Part shown: positions 1 to 7,162 of the stretch, one piece after another | Layout: the number at the start of each line of letters is the position of its first letter | Numbering within the stretch: position 1 is the stretch's first letter | Assembly (NCBI GenBank): GCA_027486725.1 | Contig: JAIXOP010000007.1 | Location: forward strand, 1 to 64,000 | Source of the DNA: Burkholderiales bacterium | GTDB taxonomy: Bacteria; Pseudomonadota; Gammaproteobacteria; Burkholderiales; Burkholderiaceae_A | Reading direction: 5' to 3' | Length of the DNA stretch: 64,000 nucleotides | Notes under the pieces: model-generated | Databases searched by the model: none | Told to the model about the DNA's origin: nothing | The model's input: only the letters and a program-made list of their open reading frames with translations | Made by a program: the position numbers and the translations under genes

Positions 1-198
1 AAGCAGGCAATCCAAGCAGACGACGATGTGGTGGCTGCTTCGGAGGTCAGAGAGCTCAAGCGCCGGATCCGGGAGCTCGAGCGGGTGCTTGGCAAAAAGA
101 CGCTGGAGAACGAGATCCTGCGGGATGCAGTGGAGCTGGCGCACCAAAAAAAACTGATCTCGCGGCTGCCCTCGTTGCCCGGGGACGGCACAGCATGA
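1..198 (+). CDS. IS3-family transposase OrfA, 3' part (partial)
   Basis: Frame 1 is open from the first base to TGA at 196-198 and encodes the last 65 residues of an OrfA. The visible part is a charged leucine-zipper-like helix (LKRRIRELERVLGKKTLENEIL), the usual C-terminal dimerisation segment following the helix-turn-helix DNA-binding domain of OrfA, which lies outside the window. The stop overlaps the orfB start as ATGA (195-198). OrfA binds the element ends and also supplies the N-terminal half of the OrfAB transposase produced by frameshifting. It lies too close to the window edge to judge whether the gene is intact. Confidence 0.85.
   Translation, partial: KQAIQADDDVVAASEVRELKRRIRELERVLGKKTLENEILRDAVELAHQKKLISRLPSLPGDGTA
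146..153 (+). other. Programmed -1 frameshift slippery site (A8)
   Basis: Eight consecutive A residues lie in the orfA frame as C AAA AAA AC. A -1 slip here moves ribosomes from frame 1 to the orfB frame, which is open with no stop from here through the orfB ATG at 195. A_AAA_AAA-type heptamers are the standard slippage signal of IS3-family elements and would give the OrfAB fusion transposase. I did not identify a definite stimulatory stem-loop. Confidence 0.75.
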
Positions 199-1064
199 AG
201 GCCATCGCCGAGACCTTGGGCGTGGCACGGAGCAATCTGGCCGAGCGGGTGAAAAGCGTGCGAGGCGAGGGTGCGTCGAGCAGCGCGAGGCCTGGCGCCC
301 GTGGCCGCTATTGCAAGGCCGCCGATGCCGAGGTGCTGCCGCAGATCCGGTCGATTGTGGATGGCCGCACTACCTATGGCTACCGGCGGGTGGCTGCCGT
401 GCTCAACCGCCTGCGCGGAGAGCAGAGTCTGCCTGCGATCAACCACAAGCGGGTCTATCGCATCATGGGCCAGAACGGGCTGCTGCTGACCAGGCACAAG
501 GGCAAACATCCCACCCGGCCACACGAAGGCAAGGTGATCACTCTGCACTCGAACACGCGCTGGGCATCCGATGGCTTTGAGATTCCCTGCTGGAACAAGG
601 AAGTGGTGCGGGTAACCTTTGTGATCGATACCTGTGATCGGGAGATCATTTCTTGGGAGGCCAGCACGGCAGGCTTTTCTGGGGAGAGCGTTCGCAACGT
701 GATGGTGCTTGCGGTCGAAGCGCGCTTTAATGCTCCGGCGGCCCCTAAGCCGATCGAGTTTCTGACCGACAACGGCAGCGCCTACACTGCCAAGGAGACG
801 GTGGCGTTTGCCCCGAGCCTGAACCTGCTCCCTTGCTTCACACCGGTGCGAAGCCCAGAATCCAATGGCATGGCCGAGAGCTTCGTGAAGACCTTTAAGC
901 GGGATTATGTCTACGTGCATGATCGGCCTGATGCAAAGACTGTGCTGGCGCAACTCGATCGGTGGTTCAATGACTACAACGAGTGGCACCCACACAAGGG
1001 TCTGCGGATGAAATCACCACGTCAGTTCATCCGCGCCCAAAGAGCGGCACCATGTCCGGTTTAA
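195..1064 (+). CDS. IS3-family (IS2-group) transposase OrfB, DDE catalytic subunit
   Basis: A 289-residue transposase subunit of normal length for IS2-group OrfB. Residues 1-100 carry the HTH_21-like region (YGYRRVAAVLNR). The integrase core follows, with catalytic Asp126 (WASDGF), Asp192 (FLTDNG) and Glu228 (MAESF); the 35-residue spacing between the last two gives the DD(35)E signature. The C-terminal FNDYNEWHPHKGL motif is typical. OrfB is normally translated as OrfAB through the upstream A8 slippage site, and the ATG at 195 overlaps the orfA stop. There is no internal stop or frameshift in the part seen, so the element could still be active if its left part is intact. Confidence 0.93.
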   Translation: MKAIAETLGVARSNLAERVKSVRGEGASSSARPGARGRYCKAADAEVLPQIRSIVDGRTTYGYRRVAAVLNRLRGEQSLPAINHKRVYRIMGQNGLLLTRHKGKHPTRPHEGKVITLHSNTRWASDGFEIPCWNKEVVRVTFVIDTCDREIISWEASTAGFSGESVRNVMVLAVEARFNAPAAPKPIEFLTDNGSAYTAKETVAFAPSLNLLPCFTPVRSPESNGMAESFVKTFKRDYVYVHDRPDAKTVLAQLDRWFNDYNEWHPHKGLRMKSPRQFIRAQRAAPCPV

Positions 1065-1078
1065 TAGGGGCAACTCCA
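1052..1078 (+). repeat. Right terminal inverted repeat of the IS2-group element
   Basis: The reverse complement of this stretch starts TGGAGTTGCCCCTATT, very similar to the IS2 terminal repeat as I recall it. The stretch contains the orfB stop codon at 1062-1064 and ends in CA at 1077-1078. The partner left repeat is outside the window, so the pairing cannot be verified here. Confidence 0.6.
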
Positions 1079-1684
1079 ACAAGGACATGGGCCTAAACCT
1101 TCCCCACCGCACCAAGCGCAGGCTGCCTAATAGGCAACCCAGGCCCGCCCATCCCGTTGGTGGCGCCAGAGACCAAGAACGTCGTCTGGGCGCTCGACTT
1201 CATGCACGACACGCTCTACTACGGCAAGCCCTTCAGGACGCTCAACGTGATCGATGAATCCAACCGAGAGGTCTTGGCCATCGAGATCGACACCAGCCTA
1301 CCCGCGGCCCGGGTAGTTCGAACCCTGGAGCAGCTCGGCGAGGTCTACGGCCTGCCGCAAGCCCTGAGGCTAGACAACGGCCCCGAGCTGCGGTCGGCAG
1401 TGCTTGCCCAATGGTGCGAAGACCACGGCATCGAACTCCGATACATCCAGCCCGGCAAGCCGAGCCAAAACGCCTTCATCGAGCGGTTCAACCGGACCTA
1501 TCGACACGAGGTCTTGGATGCCTACCTCTTCTCAGGCCTTGAGGAGGTGCGCAGCGTCACCGAAGACTGGATCAAGGATTACAACGAAGACCGGCCCCAC
1601 GCGGCCAACGGGAACTTGCCACCCGTCCACAACTGGCAAAACCCCAAACAAGCAGATTTGTCCGCAATCAACGTGTCTACTTGA
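1079..1684 (+). pseudogene. IS407-group transposase OrfB remnant, truncated and frameshifted
   Basis: The 3' part of an IS3-family transposase of the IS407 group. The first stretch reads [16 protein letters not shown] in the frame of 1081-1155, matching the segment before the catalytic core. The frame then shifts near 1155, and from about 1157 the core is open to TGA at 1684. Counting from the TTG at 1157, Asp14 (ALDFM), Asp73 (RLDNG) and Glu109 (FIERF) keep the DD(35)E spacing. The 5' part is missing because the IS2-group element ends at 1078, right in the reading frame. I infer an older insertion that was interrupted by the second element and has since decayed. Confidence 0.85.
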
Positions 1685-2067
1685 CGGGGGAGACTACACG
1701 ACGCTTTCCTCCCAGTGAGACGAATGCTCGCCAGGTCGCCCCTCGTCGCTGCAGTGTTCCCATGCTTATCAAACCTCACTCAATGTCGTAACTCCAGCTA
1801 CGCATCGACGCGAACAAAAGGCCACCAAAGCATCGGTTCAGTTGCTCTCGACCCGCATCAGTTGGGTGAAGTCGGCCACTGAATTTGGTGCACTTGTGGT
1901 GCACTTGACCCCAAAACTTACTTAAAAACGGGCAAATTGAACCAATGTTTTGCAAATTCGTTGCGCCATATTGCAACGCAATTCTAGCCTAACTGCTTGA
2001 AAAATAGCAGAAATAGAACGTTCTTGATTGTTCCAGCTTTGCTGCTGTGAGGTTGGATTTTGTGGCT
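1685..2067. other. Gene-free interval between IS remnant and tRNA-Leu
   Basis: 383 bp with no supportable gene. The first part is of average GC and probably contains the outer end of the IS407-like element, which I could not delimit. From about 1880 the DNA is distinctly AT-rich compared with the rest of the window. It contains two direct copies of GGTGCACTTG (1887-1896 and 1898-1907) and the palindrome AGAACGTTCT (2015-2024). It lies 3' of the minus-strand tRNA-Leu, a common landing site for mobile DNA. Confidence 0.6.
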
Positions 2068-2154
2068 TGGTGCCCGAGACCGGAATCGAACCGGTACAGC
2101 CTTGCGGCCGAGGGATTTTAAGTCCCTTGTGTCTACCTGTTTCACCACTCGGGC
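2068..2154 (-). tRNA. tRNA-Leu (anticodon TAA)
   Basis: On the minus strand, an 87-nt class II tRNA: acceptor GCCCGAG pairs with CTCGGGC, discriminator A, and CCA is encoded (2068-2070). The anticodon loop CTTAAAA between GGGA/TCCC arms gives TAA. The long variable arm (CGGCCGCAAGGCTG) identifies a leucine tRNA. The gene lies 33 bp after the TIGR01244 stop codon on the same strand. Confidence 0.96.
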
Positions 2155-2187
2155 ATGGAGCGCATGCGGTGCTCAAATTATCGCCGA

Positions 2188-2562
2188 TCAGCCGGGAATC
2201 TCTTCCCCCAAATGCGCTGCGAGCGAGATCAGGCTGATGCAGCGTCGGCCCGAACGGCAGTAGGCCAGGATGGGCTTGGGCATCTCGCGCAGCAGCTTGG
2301 CCATCTCCATCGCCTCTTCTGGCGTCTGCCCGCCACCACTCACGGGCAGAAATGCGAAGTGCAGCCCTTGCCGTTGGGCCTCCTCGGCCACCTCTTTCAC
2401 CGTGGCCTGATGGGGGCCGTGCTCGAAGTCGGGGCGGTTGCAGATGATCGATCGGAATCCAGCGTCCGCAATTGACTTCACATGGCTCGCATCGATCTGA
2501 GGTGCGACCGAGATCTGTGCGTTCAGGGGATGCATGGGGACCGACGGGGAGCTCTGGGTCAT
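2188..2562 (-). CDS. TIGR01244/DUF442 phosphatase-like sulfur transferase family protein
   Basis: A 124-residue protein of the TIGR01244 family (beta-lactamase-hydrolase-like phosphatase domain). It has a PTP-like fold signature with active-site Cys102 in the loop AYCRSGRRC, and a conserved N-terminal IDASHVKSIADAGFRSIICNRPD segment. In other bacteria this domain occurs alone or fused to a persulfide dioxygenase and is linked to sulfide detoxification under BigR-type ArsR repressors. Here it follows the DUF3422 gene by 21 bp on the same strand and lies divergently from soxR and the sox genes, supporting a sulfur role. The exact substrate is unknown; thiol persulfide or a phosphoester are both possible. 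Confidence 0.85.
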   Translation of the reverse strand: MTQSSPSVPMHPLNAQISVAPQIDASHVKSIADAGFRSIICNRPDFEHGPHQATVKEVAEEAQRQGLHFAFLPVSGGGQTPEEAMEMAKLLREMPKPILAYCRSGRRCISLISLAAHLGEEIPG

Positions 2563-2583
2563 GGCTTGGGCTTCGTGTTGAGG

Positions 2584-3960
2584 TCAATGGGAATTTCGGA
2601 TCTTGCGCACCCCACGTCGAATGCCGAAAGCCAGGGCACCCGCAATGATGGGCACGGCCAGGGCAGTGACCAGGTCGACCGAGATGTCGAGGCCCTGGGC
2701 CTTGAGGCCTTTGGCGAAGATGCCCACCAGGCCCACGCCGTAGTAGGTCAACACCACCAGCGAGAGGCCCTCGACCGTCTGCTGCAGCTTGAGCTGTAGA
2801 TTGGCGCGGCGGTCCATGCTGCTGAGCAGGGCCTGGGTCTGCTGCTCGTTCACAAACTCGAGTCGGGTGCGCAGACTCTGGGTCGCGCGAGTGACTCGGT
2901 CCGAGAGCTCTCGGAGCCGCCGCTGGGTCCAGCGGCAGGTGCGCATGGCGGGTTCAAAGCGGCGGTCCATGAACTCGGTCAGGGTCTGGATGCCCGGGAT
3001 GGGCTGCTCGTTGAGCTCCTGGAGTGCCCGACGGACCAGCTCGGAATATGCCTCGGCCGCAGTGAAGCGAAGGCCATGTTCGCTGATCCAGCCCTCCACC
3101 CGAGAGGCGAGGGCGGAGACGCCCCGCAGCAGCTCGGCATCGCCTTGGAGGGCGTCGCGCTCGCCGGTGGGGCTGTGGATGTCGATGGGCTGGCCGGCAG
3201 CCGCAGCGATCCGCTGAGAAAGCGAGGTGAGCTCCAGCTCTGCCGCCTTCAATGGGCCCGCAAGGCCCTTGGCGTGGGGCAGGCCCATCATGGCCATCAT
3301 CCGGTAGGTGTCGACGTCCATGAGCCGCTGCACCACGCGGCCCGCCTGGCGCGAGCCCATGGTGTCGTGGGCCACCAGGAATCGGTTGTAGCCCTGAGAG
3401 TCGAGATGGAAGTCGGTCCAGACCTGGGCGCGCTGGCTCGAGAGAATGGTGGCACCCACGAGGGTGTTGCCCTCGAAGAGCACTGCCTTGGCGCCGGCAT
3501 CATTTTCGAGGGGCTCCTGCACCAGGGCAATGTCGATGGCGCTGATGCGCTCGCCCGGAATCTGGGGCAGGGCAGGCATGCCCAGGGCCTCGAGCCGTTG
3601 GGCAATCAGCGCCAGACGCTGAACTCGGCTGGTGGTCTGGCACTCCGCAACATTGGTGATCTCGTGCAGATAGAAGGTGATGACCACGAACTCCCCATGC
3701 TGCTCCCACTTGAGCAGAATGCGCTGGGGCTCGGGCTGGAGCTCCACCAGCCGCAGGACCTGGCCATGCACGGGGTGGCTCGAGACGCCCAGGCGATCGC
3801 TCAGGGCATTGATCCAGGAGAGCTGTGCCTCGCGCGCACCCGCCGAGGAGAGCAAGAAGGCCTGGGAAAGAATCCGCTCGTTGGGCCAGAGCGCCACGGG
3901 CGGTCGGGCGTGGACCTCCTCGTGCAGGAGTCGGCGTTCGGGATGGTCGATGGGCGTCAT
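2584..3960 (-). CDS. DUF3422 family membrane protein
   Basis: A 458-residue protein of the DUF3422 family, recognised by the N-terminal HPERRLLHEEVHARPP motif and overall size. The central part is a mainly helical soluble domain. The C-terminal 65 residues contain two probable membrane helices (LSLVVLTYYGVGLVGIFAKGL and LVTALAVPIIAGALAFGI) followed by a basic tail, so it probably sits in the inner membrane with its bulk in the cytoplasm. The biochemical function is not known. It is first in a minus-strand unit with the TIGR01244 gene and divergent from soxR. The 148-bp shared upstream region holds the candidate SoxR operator, suggesting co-regulation with sulfur oxidation. Confidence 0.85.
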   Translation of the reverse strand: MTPIDHPERRLLHEEVHARPPVALWPNERILSQAFLLSSAGAREAQLSWINALSDRLGVSSHPVHGQVLRLVELQPEPQRILLKWEQHGEFVVITFYLHEITNVAECQTTSRVQRLALIAQRLEALGMPALPQIPGERISAIDIALVQEPLENDAGAKAVLFEGNTLVGATILSSQRAQVWTDFHLDSQGYNRFLVAHDTMGSRQAGRVVQRLMDVDTYRMMAMMGLPHAKGLAGPLKAAELELTSLSQRIAAAAGQPIDIHSPTGERDALQGDAELLRGVSALASRVEGWISEHGLRFTAAEAYSELVRRALQELNEQPIPGIQTLTEFMDRRFEPAMRTCRWTQRRLRELSDRVTRATQSLRTRLEFVNEQQTQALLSSMDRRANLQLKLQQTVEGLSLVVLTYYGVGLVGIFAKGLKAQGLDISVDLVTALAVPIIAGALAFGIRRGVRKIRNSH

Positions 3961-4009
3961 GGCTTGGGTCGTGGTTCAACCTGCATTGTGCCTAGGGTTT
4001 GTCATGAGT

Positions 4010-4058
4010 TTGGCGCGACAGCAGATCCATCAATATATGCGCATACACACATATATTG
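4010..4058 (+). promoter_or_regulatory. Candidate sox promoter with overlapping SoxR operator
   Basis: A perfect inverted repeat, CAATATATG (4031-4039) and CATATATTG (4050-4058), is separated by 10 bp and is strikingly AT-rich for this genome. The left half contains a perfect 10-bp palindrome TATGCGCATA (4036-4045). A possible promoter, TTGGCG (4010-4015), 18-bp spacer, TATATG (4034-4039), would place the -10 box inside the left operator arm, fitting repression by an ArsR-family dimer. The site lies 51 bp before the soxR ATG and 71 bp before the divergent DUF3422 start, so it could control both directions. The operator role is inference. Confidence 0.55.
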
Positions 4059-4108
4059 CTTCCTCCCGCTATCCCAGCTCTCCCCTCTGGCCTTCATTCA
4101 GGTCTCCC

Positions 4109-4522
4109 ATGGGCACACCATCTCTTGCCATTTCTGCCGCCGCCGACCATGACGAACTCGGCGCGGTCTTCGACCAGGCACCCCAATATTTTGCCCTCCT
4201 GTCCGAGCCGGCTCGCCTGCGGATCATTCAGGCGGTCTGCGTCGATGAGCGCTCGGTCCAGGAGGTGGTGGAGGCGACCCAGCTGCCGCAGCCCAACGTC
4301 TCTCGCCACCTCAGCCTCCTGCATCGTGCGGGTGTTCTGGCCCGCCGCCGCAGCGGCACCTTCGTCTATTACCGCATCAGCGACCCGATGCTGACCGAGC
4401 TCTGCCGCACCGTCTGCGTGCGTCTGGCCGGCGAGGCACCCGAGCAGCGGATGGATCGCCGGCTTTTTGTTGCGCCCTCCAGGCCTGCTGCGTCCTCCAA
4501 ACCGCGGAGGTCGGCCGCATGA
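4109..4522 (+). CDS. soxR: ArsR-family transcriptional regulator of the sox cluster
   Basis: A 137-residue winged-helix regulator. The HTH spans roughly residues 45-90: LSEPARLRIIQAV, recognition helix QPNVSRHLSLLHRAGVL, wing RRRSGTFVYYRI. Cys44 in the second helix and Cys99/Cys103 in the C-terminal helix recall the reactive cysteine pair used by SqrR/BigR-type ArsR proteins to sense persulfides, so it may act as a sulfane-sulfur-responsive repressor. I chose the ATG at 4109 because the ArsR fold starts shortly after it; the frame is open much further upstream. The stop overlaps the soxC start (ATGA at 4519-4522), so the regulator is cotranscribed with the genes it probably controls. This is not the redox SoxR of the MerR family. 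Confidence 0.85.
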   Translation: MGTPSLAISAAADHDELGAVFDQAPQYFALLSEPARLRIIQAVCVDERSVQEVVEATQLPQPNVSRHLSLLHRAGVLARRRSGTFVYYRISDPMLTELCRTVCVRLAGEAPEQRMDRRLFVAPSRPAASSKPRRSAA

Positions 4523-5859
4523 GCACATCGGGCTGGGTCCGGGGCCGCCTGCGCAAGGCTCCCGAAAACTTTCTCAGCGCCGACGATGCCCGTCAGCCCG
4601 AGCAGATGCGCCGCAAATTCATGCTCGCCTCGGCGGCAGGCGTGGCGGCGGGTCTGGCGTCTCTCGCCCCGCAGCGCTCCGCTGCTGAGCCTCAGGGCGA
4701 CCCCAACATCCTTCAGCTCCCCGAACACTCCACGAACTTGGGCGCGCCCGTGGCAGCCAATCCCTATGGCATGCCATCGCAGCACGAGAAGAATCTTCAG
4801 CGCCGGGAGAGCCCGGGCCTCACGCGCGTCTCGGCGGCCTCGGTGGCCTTCACACCGCTGCAGGGCACCTTCGGAATCATCACGCCCAGCGGCCTGCACT
4901 TCGAGCGCCACCATCAGGGCTGGTGGGACATCGACCCCAGCCGGCACCGCCTCATGATCAACGGACTGGTGAAGCGCCCCAAGGTTTACACCATGGACGA
5001 TCTGATGCGCCTGCCCTCGGTCTCGCGCATTCACTTCATCGAGTGCGGTGCCAACACCGCGATGGAGTGGGGCAATGTGGCGGTTCCTACGGTGCAATAC
5101 ACCCACGGCATGGTCTCGTGCTCGGAGTTCACGGGCGTGCCCCTGTCGGTGCTGCTCGACGACTGCGGCGTCGATCGCCAGCAAGGCCGATATGTCTTGG
5201 GCGAGGGGGCCGACGGCTCGGGCATGACCCGCACCATCCCGATGGAGCGCGCCCTCGACGATGTCATCGTCGCCTACGGCATGAATGGCGAGATGCTGCG
5301 GCCGGAGAATGGCTACCCGCTGCGCTTGGTGGTGCCGGGCATCCAGGGGGTATCGTGGGTGAAGTGGCTGCGCCGCATCGAGGTGGGCGACAAGCCCTGG
5401 GCAACCAAAGACGAGGCCATCCACTACATGGACCTCATGCCCGATGGCACCCACCGTCAGTACAGCGGCATTCAAGAGGCCAAGTCGGTCATCACATCGC
5501 CCTCCGGCGGCCAGGTGTTGCTCGATCGTGGCTTTCACAACATCACTGGTTTGGCGTGGTCGGGGCGCGGCAAGATCCGGCGTGTGGATGTCTCCACCGA
5601 TGGCGGCCGGCACTGGAGAACGGCGCGCCTGGAGACTCCGATCCTCACCAAGGCCTTCACCCGATTCAACATCGATTGGGTCTGGAGCGGCGAGCCCTGC
5701 ATCCTCCAATCCCGCTGCATCGACGACACCGGCTATGTGCAGCCCACCATCCGGCAGCTGCGCGAGGTGCGCGGCACCCGGTCGATCTATCACAACAACA
5801 TGATTCAGTCGTGGAAGGTGGCGGAGTCGGGGGAGGTGAGCAATGTCCAAGTGGGCTAG
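4519..5859 (+). CDS. soxC: Sulfane dehydrogenase (sulfite dehydrogenase) molybdenum subunit SoxC
   Basis: A 446-residue periplasmic molybdoenzyme subunit that, with SoxD, removes electrons from sulfane sulfur bound to SoxY, giving full oxidation of thiosulfate to sulfate. A Tat signal with RRKFMLASAAG (residues 31-41) follows a longer than usual N-terminal extension. The sulfite-oxidase fold includes the Moco-ligating Cys176 in FIECGANT, and a C-terminal dimerisation domain (DRGFHNITGLAWSGRGKIRRVDVSTDGG). The N-terminal extension could mean translation starts later, but the ATGA coupling to soxR favours 4519. The gene overlaps soxD by 17 bp. Confidence 0.95.
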   Translation: MSTSGWVRGRLRKAPENFLSADDARQPEQMRRKFMLASAAGVAAGLASLAPQRSAAEPQGDPNILQLPEHSTNLGAPVAANPYGMPSQHEKNLQRRESPGLTRVSAASVAFTPLQGTFGIITPSGLHFERHHQGWWDIDPSRHRLMINGLVKRPKVYTMDDLMRLPSVSRIHFIECGANTAMEWGNVAVPTVQYTHGMVSCSEFTGVPLSVLLDDCGVDRQQGRYVLGEGADGSGMTRTIPMERALDDVIVAYGMNGEMLRPENGYPLRLVVPGIQGVSWVKWLRRIEVGDKPWATKDEAIHYMDLMPDGTHRQYSGIQEAKSVITSPSGGQVLLDRGFHNITGLAWSGRGKIRRVDVSTDGGRHWRTARLETPILTKAFTRFNIDWVWSGEPCILQSRCIDDTGYVQPTIRQLREVRGTRSIYHNNMIQSWKVAESGEVSNVQVG

Positions 5860-6634
5860 ATCTGGGGGCAGAACCCGGGCCTGGGTGGCTGTGGCGGCGG
5901 CCATGCTGTTCGTGGGGTTCGCAGGGGTCTCGATCGCCCAGGCCGAGTCCTTCCGCGGGGTTGGTCGCGCCGCCACGCCCGATGAAATCAAGGCCTGGGA
6001 TATTGACGTGCGGCCCGACTTCCAGGGCCTGCCCGCAGGCTCCGGTTCGGTGCGGCTCGGCATGGAGGTCTGGGAGGGAAAGTGCGCCTCGTGCCATGGC
6101 TACTTTGGCGAGAGCAGCGAGGTGTTCACGCCCATCGTGGGCGGCACCACGGCCGAGGACATCCGACGGGGTCGGGTGGCGAATCTGGCGCGGCCCGACT
6201 TCCCTCAGCGCACCACCCTCATGAAGCTGGCCACCGTCTCCACCCTCTGGGATTACATCCATCGGGCCATGCCCTGGACCAACCCCAAAACACTCACCGT
6301 GGAGGAGGTCTATGGGGTCGTGGGGTACATCCTCCATCTGGGTGACATGGTTCCCGAGGACTTCGTGCTCTCGAACCACAACATCGCCGAAGTCCAGGCC
6401 CGGATGCCCAATCGCGATGGCATGAGCATCCGGCACGGTCTGGCCGATGTCCGGGGCAAGCCCGATGTTCGGAATGTCGCCTGCATGACAAACTGCGCGC
6501 CATCGGCCAAGGTGACCTCGTCTCTGCCAGAATTCGCCCGAGGGACGCACGGGAACCTGATGGAGCAGAATCGCACCATCGGGCCCGTCCGTGGGGTGGA
6601 GACCATTCCGCAGGTTAGGCCAGGTCCAAATTGA
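5843..6634 (+). CDS. soxD: Sulfane dehydrogenase cytochrome c subunit SoxD (single heme site)
   Basis: A 263-residue periplasmic cytochrome c, partner of SoxC, passing electrons to the respiratory chain. The Sec-type signal peptide ends around AQA (residues 32-34). One heme c site, CASCH, is at residues 81-85, with a probable distal Met in the following domain (GDMVPED). A second cysteine pair, CMTNC near residue 215, is not a heme motif. The protein is shorter than the diheme SoxD of Paracoccus (about 380 residues), lacking the second heme domain. It overlaps soxC by 17 bp, so translation is likely coupled. Confidence 0.9.
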   Translation: MSKWARSGGRTRAWVAVAAAMLFVGFAGVSIAQAESFRGVGRAATPDEIKAWDIDVRPDFQGLPAGSGSVRLGMEVWEGKCASCHGYFGESSEVFTPIVGGTTAEDIRRGRVANLARPDFPQRTTLMKLATVSTLWDYIHRAMPWTNPKTLTVEEVYGVVGYILHLGDMVPEDFVLSNHNIAEVQARMPNRDGMSIRHGLADVRGKPDVRNVACMTNCAPSAKVTSSLPEFARGTHGNLMEQNRTIGPVRGVETIPQVRPGPN

Positions 6635-6685
6635 GCAGCTCCTTTCCATTGCCCCAACGAATCGATGATTTTTAGGAGAAAGTCC

Positions 6686-7159
6686 ATGTCTGCAACACGT
6701 CGTGATGTGCTGAAAGCTGGCAGCGGTGCTGCCCTGATGGCGGCCCTCGGGGGAATGGGCTTCGTGCCTGCGAATCCCGCCATGGCTGCCGCCTGGAACG
6801 AGGCTGCGTTCAAAGCCAAGTCGATCGCTGAAGCGATCAAGACCCTGGGTGGCGAGGGCCCGGCCGATGCCGGCGACAAAATCACCATCGTGTCGCCCGA
6901 AATCGCCGAAAACGGCGCTGTGGTGCCGGTGTCGGTGGAGTCGAGCCTGCCCAATGTGCAGATGGTCGCGGTGATGGTGGAGAAGAACCCCGCCGCGCTG
7001 GCAGGCATGTATGCCCTGACGCCTGCATCGGGTGGCTTTGTTCGCCTCAATGTGAAGATGGGCCAGAGCTCCGATGTCTACGCACTGGTCAAGGCGGACA
7101 ACAAGTTCTATGTCGCCAAGAAGGAAATCAAAGTCACGCTCGGCGGCTGCGGCGGCTAA
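6686..7159 (+). CDS. soxY: Thiosulfate oxidation carrier protein SoxY
   Basis: A 157-residue carrier that holds sulfur intermediates on a C-terminal swinging arm. The chain ends in GGCGG, the invariant SoxY motif with its sulfur-binding cysteine third from the end. The N-terminus is a twin-arginine signal (TRRDVLKAGSGAALMAAL) cleaved near AMA. I place the start at 6686 rather than the upstream ATT codon at 6665 because AGGAG (6674-6678) precedes it at normal spacing. SoxY pairs with SoxZ, encoded 100 bp downstream, and is exported with it. Confidence 0.96.
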   Translation: MSATRRDVLKAGSGAALMAALGGMGFVPANPAMAAAWNEAAFKAKSIAEAIKTLGGEGPADAGDKITIVSPEIAENGAVVPVSVESSLPNVQMVAVMVEKNPAALAGMYALTPASGGFVRLNVKMGQSSDVYALVKADNKFYVAKKEIKVTLGGCGG

Positions 7160-7162
7160 TTG

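Larger units (their letters stand above)
1..1078 (+). mobile_element. IS2-group IS3-family insertion sequence, right part
   Basis: The window opens inside an IS3-family element: the 3' part of orfA, an overlapping orfB in the -1 frame, and a right end. The last 27 bases (1052-1078) closely resemble the IS2 terminal repeat when read as reverse complement (it begins TGGAGTTGCCCCTATT) and finish in the CA dinucleotide typical of the family. Immediately after 1078 the DNA becomes coding sequence of a different, IS407-like transposase, so this element looks inserted into an older one. The left end and the target duplication lie outside the window. Confidence 0.8.

Noticed and set aside
2015-2024. 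Perfect 10-bp palindrome AGAACGTTCT downstream of tRNA-Leu
   Set aside because: Short palindromes occur by chance and there is no adjacent gene start or second copy.
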